The notes below the pieces were generated by a model, which saw only the letters and a program-made list of their open reading frames with translations, was not told the origin of the DNA and made no database searches. Shown here piece by piece: positions 57,384-64,000 of a stretch of DNA of 64,000 nucleotides. Position 1 is the first letter of the stretch; the number at the start of each line of letters is the position of its first letter. The position numbers and the translations under genes are program-made. The DNA is from Crambe crambe. Its lineage: Eukaryota; Porifera; Demospongiae; Poecilosclerida; Crambeidae. The stretch lies in NCBI GenBank assembly GCA_963924555.1, contig OZ004597.1, positions 620,001-684,000 on the forward strand, in the 5' to 3' direction.

Positions 57384-57448
57384 CATCATGAACACACAAG
57401 ATACATCCAGTACATACAATATACCATCATATTAATGTCATATTGTCA

Positions 57449-57757
57449 TTACTTGTCCATTCTCCTCTTTCTTTTTGGGAGGGGGGTTTCATCAATGACT
57501 ATTTCTTTTTGTCTTCTTCTCTTTCTGCAATTTCCTCTGACAGGGTCAAGTGCCACTGAACCCTGCAATCTCAGCGAAGTAGTGTTATCCATAAACTGTT
57601 TTACAGTAGGATTGTCATTCCGGCCACCACAGGCACGTTGCTTGCCAAAGAATTCTTCCACAGGATCTTGACAGAATCTTTCACTGAATAAGTACTTCAC
57701 CCCATGTTGTCTCAAGAGGTACTTTGCCATATCTACAAAGGAGTTCACTGCAACAAA
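57449..57757 (-). pseudogene. Last exon of P-element/THAP9-like transposase
   Basis: After a good acceptor (TTGTTGCAG) the exon reads NSFVDMAKYLLRQHGVKYLF, SERFCQDPVEEFFGKQRACG and GRNDNPTVKQFM. The SxRFxQDxxExxFGxxR pattern with GGxNxNPT is the conserved C-terminal region of P-element and THAP9 transposases. It ends in a basic RKRRRQK tail. Upstream exons with the THAP finger and catalytic core are absent, replaced by a DIRS fragment, so the copy is dead. Confidence 0.8.
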
Positions 57758-57775
57758 AAATAAGGGATGCTGCAT

Positions 57776-58104
57776 GGGGTACTTTAAAAGTTGATGAGGT
57801 TATTGCATGCACTGAATATAGCTGTTTTATCCTCTATACCAGTTATCTTTAGGCCATCAAGAGTCTCCCTAGAGAGTGTTGCATAAAACCCACACAACTG
57901 TTGCTACTATAATTGGCAACAGCTCCTTAACTGCACTATTCCCCTGCTTGCTGACTGCTCATCCCATTTGAGCTGAAACCAATTTGTATCCTGCCACGCC
58001 CCACATCCCCAACTACCTGATGCATCGGATGTCACTGTTACCTCTGGCAAGCCATAATATACTTGTGCCATTCCAATCATATCTGGCTTGAATTCTTTGT
58101 TCAC
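57776..58104 (-). mobile_element. DIRS-type retrotransposon RNase H fragment
   Basis: From 58104 downwards: VTVTSDASGSWGCGAWQDT and WFQLKW, the RNase H signature of DIRS-like retroelements. A frameshift at the AGGGGAAT tract (about 57939-57946) moves the following KELLPIIVATVVWG into another frame. The fragment ends near 57850. No other element part is seen. Confidence 0.8.
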
Positions 58105-58365
58105 CTAATGTGGTGGCGTGGCTTCTTCACCACTGATAGCAGTGCCAGTATGCAGTAGTGCTAGCTGGCTCTATTCATTATTAGTGGGCTTAGGGTCAGT
58201 TAGTATGAGTTATGAGTAATGGAAAACTCACTCTCTGGGCAAGGGTTCATCTTGATGTCACCTAGTTTCGAGAGGGCACTGGCGGTATCGGCGACCCTTT
58301 ACCTTCTCTTGGTATTGGTACGAGCCCCGCCCCCTAAACGACGCAGCATGCGCATGCGTATAACT
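58105..58365. other. No gene seen; GC-rich palindromic motif
   Basis: Spacer between retroelement fragments. GCATGCGCATGCGT at 58346-58359 resembles the NRF1-like sites in gene promoters, and CCCCGCCCCC lies just before it at 58325-58334, so a displaced promoter is possible. Confidence 0.4.
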
Positions 58366-59560
58366 AAATAGAAGTTGGGTAAGTCTGAAGGACTCGACCA
58401 CTTACAACCAGAACACCTTCGTTTTGGGGGTCAATCATTACTGCTTTGGATCCAACAAGTCTGCAACGCTGTGATTGAGTCAGAAGTAGTCCCAGCTACA
58501 TTTAAGCAGGGCATGCTAATCCCAGTCTACAAGGGCCATGGTAAGGACCCCTTAAACACTAACAGTTATCGCGGGATAACACTCACCTCTGTTCTTGCAA
58601 AAACCATGGAGCGGCTAGTGCTACTCAGACTCCAGCCCATCCTTACTGAACGAGGAATTCCCCATAGGAACCAAGCGGGATTCGTGAAGAACAACTCATG
58701 TGTAGATGCCACTTTCTCCACCTTTGAAGCTGTATCCAAGTTTGCACGGGAAGGAGACACCGCATATCTGTGTTTCTTCGATCTGCAAAAGGCTTACGAC
58801 TCAGTGCAATACCCTGTTTTGCTGAAACGCGCATATGAGTGTGGTATCATGGGGAAGACATGGAGATTGCTGAGATCCTGGTACACGGCCCCAAAGAGTT
58901 GTGTCCTACTCAATGGGAAGACCTCTGAACCTCACACCATGGAGCGTGGCCTCCTTCAGGGCTCGATCCTCTCCCCCACCCTGTTCCTGCTCATACTGGA
59001 CCCCAACATCTAGAGAAGAACCAGCTGGGTCCATGTGTGGCTGGGCAGGGGGCTTTGCTCATGCAGATGATATTAGGACATTATGTACTAGCAGGGACAC
59101 CCTAGACTCCCAAATTGGAAGAGTGGAGGAGTTTATAGCCACAAATGCTCTATCCCTGAATGCATCTAAATGTGAAGTAGTGATTGTCTCATCCCAGACA
59201 GCTCCTGCTGAGCCAATTTGCACAATCAAGGAACAGGCCCTCCCTCCAGTTGCCTCTGCCAAGTGCCTAGGATATTGGTGGTCCTGGGACCTGTCTATAC
59301 AAATGGAAGTTCTGGTGGTCCACTACAAACGGCAGAACTTAGCTCTTCCCAAAACCAGTCGGCAGACATAAAAATACTTCGTAGACAGACCTGATGGGCC
59401 AAGCTCTGTTCCTCCACATAAGGCAAGCCCAACGTCTCCAAGCCTTGGAAAGCGACGGCGTCAGAGAAACAAGTATCATTGCCGCTGGTAGCCACATTGG
59501 TGGCGTAGCTGAAGCTGGAGAAGCACCCTGGCCCTGTTGTAACTAGCCGTCATAGAAACA
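58366..59560 (+). mobile_element. Non-LTR retrotransposon reverse transcriptase fragment, frameshifted
   Basis: From GKSEGLDHLQPEHL the RT domain runs through SYRGITLTSVLAKTMERLVL, QAGFVKNNS, CFFDLQKAYDSV and GLLQGSILSPTLF, then a stop at 59011-59013. After a frameshift it resumes near 59020 with a degenerate HADD in place of the catalytic (Y/F)ADD box, and SLNASKCEVVIVSS. The 5' end (endonuclease) is missing. Broken, not functional. Confidence 0.88.
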
Positions 59561-59781
59561 AGGCCCCGCCCAATATATTGTGACGTGTTACGTATCCTAA
59601 AATTTCCAAAAGTGCACAAATTCACGGAAAACCGTGAAAAACCAGCACATGCGCAAACAGTAGATACCAGGCCCTTATTTTAAATTTAATAAGGCGCCTG
59701 GGTACGAGGCTATCTATTATCTATGCTAATACCACGCGCGGTCTAGATCTCGCTCAGTCTTTTTTATATATAAGTTGCAGA

Positions 59782-60067
59782 ATGAAGTCTCTAGCTGTTT
59801 TTCTACTGGTCATTTCAGCAGTGTCTCTTGCTACAGCTGCACCTGTTAATCTCCAGGCCTACCCATTCAGCCTTGTTCTGTATATGATCAGAACAACCAG
59901 TACTATGGATTGCACTGGAACTTCACCAGGGAGACACAGTCCATTTATTTTGCAGTGAATGTGAGCACTACTGGATGGGTTGGATTTGGACTGTCTCCCA
60001 ATGGACAGATGCCTGCCTCTGATGTCGTGATAGGATGGGTCAATGGAGGACAGACTTACTTCCATGT
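59782..60067 (+). pseudogene. Monooxygenase exon 1 duplicate, frameshifted
   Basis: Almost identical to exon 1 of both monooxygenase genes (MKSLAVFLLVISAVSLATA). In place of the CTGTTTGATCAG of the intact copies it has CTGTATATGATCAG near 59878-59891. The extra two bases shift the frame and destroy the DOMON domain. The exon keeps its GTAAGC donor, but exons 2 onwards are absent. The fragment then abuts SMIM20-derived sequence at about 60118. Confidence 0.93.
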
Positions 60068-60117
60068 AAGCTAGTGGGGGGAAAGATTTTTTTTTCTTTT
60101 TTTTCCCAAAAGAATTA

Positions 60118-60340
60118 ATTTGGCTGTGCACACTGCCTGGTGACAGTAGTACTAGACTACTAGGTGTTTCATTGCAGGTAAAAAACAGAAAGTGATTAGA
60201 GACAAGTATTCGCTGGAAAAGACACAGCCTGGGGGTAAAAGTTTATGCTGGCCATAAAATATCTATAAACTATATATTCCTTTAAAAGGTATGAAAGTAT
60301 GGAGCGATCCATTTGACAGAAAGAAGAAATAACTATTAGC
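60118..60340 (+). pseudogene. SMIM20 partial duplicate (exons 2-3 with intron)
   Basis: Copy of about 50789-50999, beginning in intron 1 of SMIM20 (GGCTGTGCACACTGCCTG). It includes exon 2, intron 2 and exon 3 up to the TAA. Because intron 2 is retained, it arose from DNA, not mRNA. Exon 1 and the promoter are absent, so it cannot make the protein. Exon 3 still encodes MKVWSDPFDRKKK. Confidence 0.95.
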
Positions 60341-60489
60341 ATCATTACGCTGTACATGTATATATTATTCAATTCAATTCAATTCTATTAAAAAAGACCA
60401 TATGCATTTTGCATTGTTAAAATTCAAAATTTCATTGTAAAGCCCGCAAGGGATACATACAGAGAGAACATAATATGAAATAACCAGGC

Positions 60490-60793
60490 TTATGATGTGA
60501 CATGATACAATAACTTGCTATAGAGTTGTGTGCAATATTGTTCTAAGTGATAGTGCCTTTTCAAAGGTTTCCTCGCAAGGAGTTGTGAGAAGGTGCAGCA
60601 GGTGCTTGAGTTCGCAGCCGAGGTGAACCTTGGTGATGTGGTCCGCAGGAAGGTTGCTCCTGCCGTACTTGTGCCCGCACACAGGACAGGCAAAGTCATC
60701 TGTGAACACTGGGATGGTGATAACGCGAAGGACTGTGGCAATTGCCCTGGCGCCTCGAATACCTTGCTCCCTGGCCTCATCCAGGGAGCAAGG
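60490..60793 (-). pseudogene. Retroelement-like zinc-finger fragment
   Basis: Minus-strand open stretch containing FACPVCGHKYGRSNLPADHI and a His (TKVH), a C2H2-like finger of the kind found in gag-like ORFs of non-LTR elements. No start or end is definable. A perfect 13-bp hairpin (60762-60774 and 60781-60793) lies at the boundary with monooxygenase-related sequence. Confidence 0.5.
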
Positions 60794-60803
60794 TAAGTTT
60801 ATG

Positions 60804-60815
60804 TGCGCATGCGCA
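60804..60815. promoter_or_regulatory. NRF1-like site upstream of monooxygenase copy 2
   Basis: TGCGCATGCGCA, 63 bp before the start codon, conserved with copy 1. Homology between the two upstream regions begins close to this motif. Confidence 0.6.
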
Positions 60816-60878
60816 AAGCATGTAGGCCTATTATAACATCTCGCAGTATTATGCACATTCCAGTCAAACACTTGAAAA

Positions 60879-63800
60879 ATGAAGTCGCTAGCTGTTTTTC
60901 TACTGATCATTTCAGCAGTGTCTCTTGCTACAGCTGCACACGTTGATCTCCAGGCCTACCCATTCAGCCTTGTTCTGTTTGATCAGGACAACCAGTACTA
61001 TGGATTGCACTGGAACTTCACAAGGGAGACACAGTCCATATATTTTGCAGTGAATGTGAGCACTACTGGATGGGTTGGCTTTGGACTGTCTCCCAATGGA
61101 CAGATGCCTGCCTCTGATGTTGTGATAGGATGGGTCAATGGAGGACAGTCTTATTTCCACGTAAGCTATAATATATATATATATTTTTTCTACTGGAGAA
61201 CAACTGAAAGTGATAGCTATAAAATTCAGTAGCTAGTTGTAGCTACATCTCAATGTAACTTGGGATGGCCCATTACTGGGAAACATGATCAGAGACCAAT
61301 TTTGCATGCATGGCTGCTCAGTTACCTTCTGTTCCACTATAATCCTTGCATGCATGATTGCCATGGCCTAATAAGGATGCTATCCAAATTAATACAAACA
61401 TTCTTGCAAGTTATATCAATGATTAACTATCTGCTGACTGTATAAGTATCTCCCTTGGGTCTGCATTTGTGGGCTTTGTTCTCACTTGTGTGTTATCCAA
61501 TTACTCCGGATGGGAAGTGTAATGATCTCATGATATAAATGTCACTAGATGCAATGCATGACTTATATTATAGGATAGATTTGCTGAAGCTCGTCGTCTC
61601 CCTTCCATTGATCCGAGTCAGGACTGGTTCCTACTAAACAGTGAAGAGGAAAATGGATTCACCGTTCTTGAGTTCTCAAGAAATTTCACCACGTGTGATG
61701 ATCGAGATTTGGATATCACAGTATGTGTAATAATTATGACCTGCTTGGTTATCTCTATGGTAACTGATTATAGACATCTACTGATCGTGTGGTATGGAGC
61801 TTTAGTTTAACTGATCTTGATGACTCCTCTGGGAGTGCTATGGTCCACAACTACGAAGGCTCAACGAGTGTCAACCTCATTGGAGGACTACCAACCAGGA
61901 ACACTGCACCCACAAATGATCCATATCTCAAAGTTTCTGTCACTAATGTAAGCCAATCTTCACACCCTGTATACTTCTGAGTCAAGTGTGTGAGAGTGTG
62001 TGTATGTGTGCAGGTGACCATACCAGATGATTCCACCACCTACTGGTGTGCAGGCTTCAGACTCCCTTCACAGTTGATCGACACAGTACATTTTGTGAAC
62101 AGGGTAAGCATTACTAAGCAAACCCCACAGAGATAAGCGGCCATTGCTCTCATAATGCCATATACCATTGTATAGATAACTCCAATGATCACACCCCATA
62201 CTCGGTCTTTTGTCCATCACATGTTGGCCTACCTCTGCAGTGCTCCAATTGTTGTGGAGGCTGTCGGCGAGTCCACTCGTTGTAGTCAATCTCATAGCAC
62301 CATCAGGCAATGCAGAGGATTGCAAGGAACTCTGATTGGAGGCTGGGCAGTTGGAGGAGAGGTGCTATTTTGTTTTGTTTGTTTCATTTTGTTTAACATT
62401 GTTAATTATATCACAGGAATTCATATACCCTGAAGGCATAGCTTATCCAGTGGGAGGTTCTGGAGGGGAGCAGTTTTTGGTTCTTGAGATGCACTATGAC
62501 AATCCTGGTGGTGTCTCAGGTAAGAAAGTAGCAAAAATCCAGAATAAGTAGTGAACAGAACCACATGCCTGCAGGTGTGCTGGACAGCTCTGGTTTCAGA
62601 TTTTTTTACACATTGGAAGAACCAACTCATAGAGCTGGGATACTAATCCTTGGTCATGTTGTGAATCCAGTTATGATCATTCCTCCTGAAACAAGAAACT
62701 ACACAGTTGCAGGATTTTGCTCTTCGGACTGCACCAGAAGTGTAAGTTGATTGTCACATAGTGTCTATCATGTTGAGCTGGTTGAAAAAGTGCTTTTGAT
62801 TTGTAAAGGCCACACAATTCTACATCGATTTCTATGAGGAAGGAGGAAGGGAGATATCAGTTTTACTTAAGGGCACTATTTATAGAATTGTCTAAGAAGA
62901 CATCCACAAGTGCTGCGGGTGGGAAGTTATTATAATTGTCCTGTCTTCATCATTCACAACGGGCTTTCCCAAAAAGAGCTGTTTGTGAAGCCAAACGTGT
63001 GCGCTCCACTGCATGCATGAGCAGTGGCAGTAATAATATTTTCGTTGTGTCTACAGTCCCGGCACCGGGATTCTTCACAGATTCAGACTGGTCCCGGCAC
63101 CGGGATTCTTCACAGATTCAGACTGGTCCTGGCACCAGGACACTTAGAAAGATTGAAAAAGAAAAAAAAGTCCATTGCGGGAATTGAACCTGAGTCCGCA
63201 CGTTCAGCACTAACCGATGGGCTACAGTGGCAACGCTGCAAAATGCCCTACGATATTTATACTTCTAACTTCAAACTTTTTGGTTGCCTTAGGGAGCCCT
63301 TTGGGCCTGCACTGCAAGCTGGGCAAGTGTTGCCTAGCCTTGGAGTCACAACAGTGCATGAATAGTACGTCCCATACACCTAACACTCGCTCCCTTGCAG
63401 GAGCCATTATAATACATATATAGGCCAGCTTTGCTGGCCTATATGTATTATATATTTGCCAGGACTGGTGGCCTGAATGGACCGATCCCGTTGCCGGGAC
63501 TGTAGACACAGCGTAATATTTTTGATGTAGTGGCATTTTCAATACGTGGGCGGTGGACAGGAAACAATCATTCTATTAATAGTGGCCTAACCAAACATAC
63601 TTGACAAAATGCTGAGGCTTTTACATAAAAGCTATGTCAAAGTCAAATACTGTCCTGCTAGCACCACTCTCAGTCTGGGAGATTTATAGCCATATCTTTA
63701 TCTTGCAGCACCTTCCAGAAGGAGGAATCAGAATATTTGGAAATAGCTTGCACACTCATTTGGCTGGTGAGTACAGATTGTTTTTTCATGATCTCTCTAT

Positions 63801-63971
63801 CCATGCATACCTCTCTCTATCCATGCAGGAATTGGGTTGACTCTTGAGCAATATCGTTTTAACACTGAGTGCAATGTGTGGGAAGAGGTGGAGCCCATTG
63901 ATCAAAATCAGAACTACGATTTCAACTTCCAACAATACATATACCTCCCAAGAGAACACTTAGTTCTTCCT
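60879..63971 (+). CDS. DOMON/copper monooxygenase (DBH/MOXD-like), copy 2, 5' part
   Basis: Nine exons seen: 60879-61160, 61574-61720, 61774-61947, 62014-62103, 62176-62361, 62417-62519, 62575-62741, 63709-63766 and 63829-63971; the gene continues past the window. Exon lengths equal those of copy 1, apart from a 3-base deletion in exon 3. Protein identity is above 90 percent by eye; changes cluster in exon 3 (DLDDSSGSAM region). Copper ligands HHM, EMHYDNP and HTH are intact. No stop or frameshift appears, so it is probably functional. Whether the repeat stalk and GPI end are present cannot be seen. Intron 7 is enlarged by a 717-bp Harbinger-type element. Confidence 0.93.
62871..63587. mobile_element. 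717-bp Harbinger-type element with nested repeats, intron 7 of copy 2
   Basis: Ends GGGCACTATT...AATAGTGGCC match those of the 96-bp MITE at 52477-52572. The flanking duplication is TAA (62868-62870, 63588-63590). Copy 1 intron 7 has no such insert. Both elements share GAAGACATCCA and GTGCTGCGGG on the left and GGTGGACAGGAAACAATC on the right. The centre holds extra inserted material with its own inverted ends. No transposase is encoded. Confidence 0.85.
63032..63515. repeat. Nested inverted-repeat element with tandem 35-bp units and tRNA-like part
   Basis: The left end AATATTTTCGTTGTGTCTACAG and the right end CTGTAGACACAGCGTAATATT are inverted and followed by CCCGGCACCGGGA-type arms. Inside lie a 35-bp tandem repeat (63056-63135, about 2.3 copies) and, on the minus strand at about 63165-63228, a tRNA-like stretch with B box GGTTCAATTCC and a weak A box. 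A 20-bp palindrome around GGCCAGC/GCTGGCC lies at 63412-63452. Confidence 0.7.
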
Positions 63972-64000
63972 GTAAGTTTCATCAGCTAGCTAGCTATCTC

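Noticed and set aside
57907-58104. Independent gene for a 65-residue protein
   Set aside because: The sequence is a DIRS RNase H signature with a frameshift, not a host gene.
63165-63228. Possible second tRNA gene
   Set aside because: Good B box but poor acceptor and anticodon stems; better explained as a tRNA-derived part of a repeat.

Overview
The window is nuclear DNA of an early-branching animal. Genes are intron-rich (many introns only about 50-150 bp, GT-AG), intergenic gaps are often under 150 bp, and the gene set is typically animal (RPS16, THOC2, VPS26C, TMEM185, ACTMAP, FHIP, PDE2-like, DOMON/copper monooxygenase). A sponge is my best guess, because of the compact layout and because a PAM17-like gene and an orphan ORF of a kind I associate with sponge genomes are present. 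The species cannot be fixed from the sequence alone.

Layout. 1-383: 3' end of a B3GALT6-like galactosyltransferase. 527-4438: an SLC36/AVT-like amino acid transporter and a WSCD-like sulfotransferase, both minus. 4570-5537: RPS16. 5615-7288: CDKL1/4-like kinase (minus). 7631-9827: PA-TM-RING ubiquitin ligase. 10052-17281: PDE2-like cyclic nucleotide phosphodiesterase (minus), whose first intron holds an apparently intact hAT transposon with an 8-bp target duplication. 17347-18228: actin maturation protease ACTMAP. 18792-22679: ankyrin-PH protein (minus). 22778-24825: PLP aminotransferase. 24892-26049: PAM17-like mitochondrial import subunit (minus). 26144-27350: UCHL3-like hydrolase with a tRNA-Tyr gene in an intron. 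27499-29060: OST3/TUSC3/MAGT1. 29215-30529: TMEM185. 30683-36573: two tandem SLC36-like transporters (minus). 36691-44545: THOC2. 44919-45803: VPS26C (minus). 45942-49885: FHIP. 49992-50597: ZCCHC10 (minus). 50669-50997: SMIM20.

From about 51 kb onward the window is rearranged. A DOMON/copper type II monooxygenase (DBH/MOXD-like) gene at 52093-55942, with a higher-order repeat stalk and a probable GPI tail, is followed by TE wreckage (orphan ORF, P-element/THAP9-like exon, DIRS RNase H, LINE RT), then a frameshifted first exon of the monooxygenase, a duplicate of SMIM20 exons 2-3, and a second monooxygenase gene (60879 to beyond the window). Comparing the two copies exposes Harbinger-type MITE insertions with their empty sites.

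Most single-copy genes sit in head-to-head pairs whose start codons are 65-350 bp apart (eight pairs), alternating with tail-to-tail pairs. Shared bidirectional promoters are the main regulatory architecture. Exon limits below come from reading frame plus GT-AG sites; those marked approximate were not resolved to the base.
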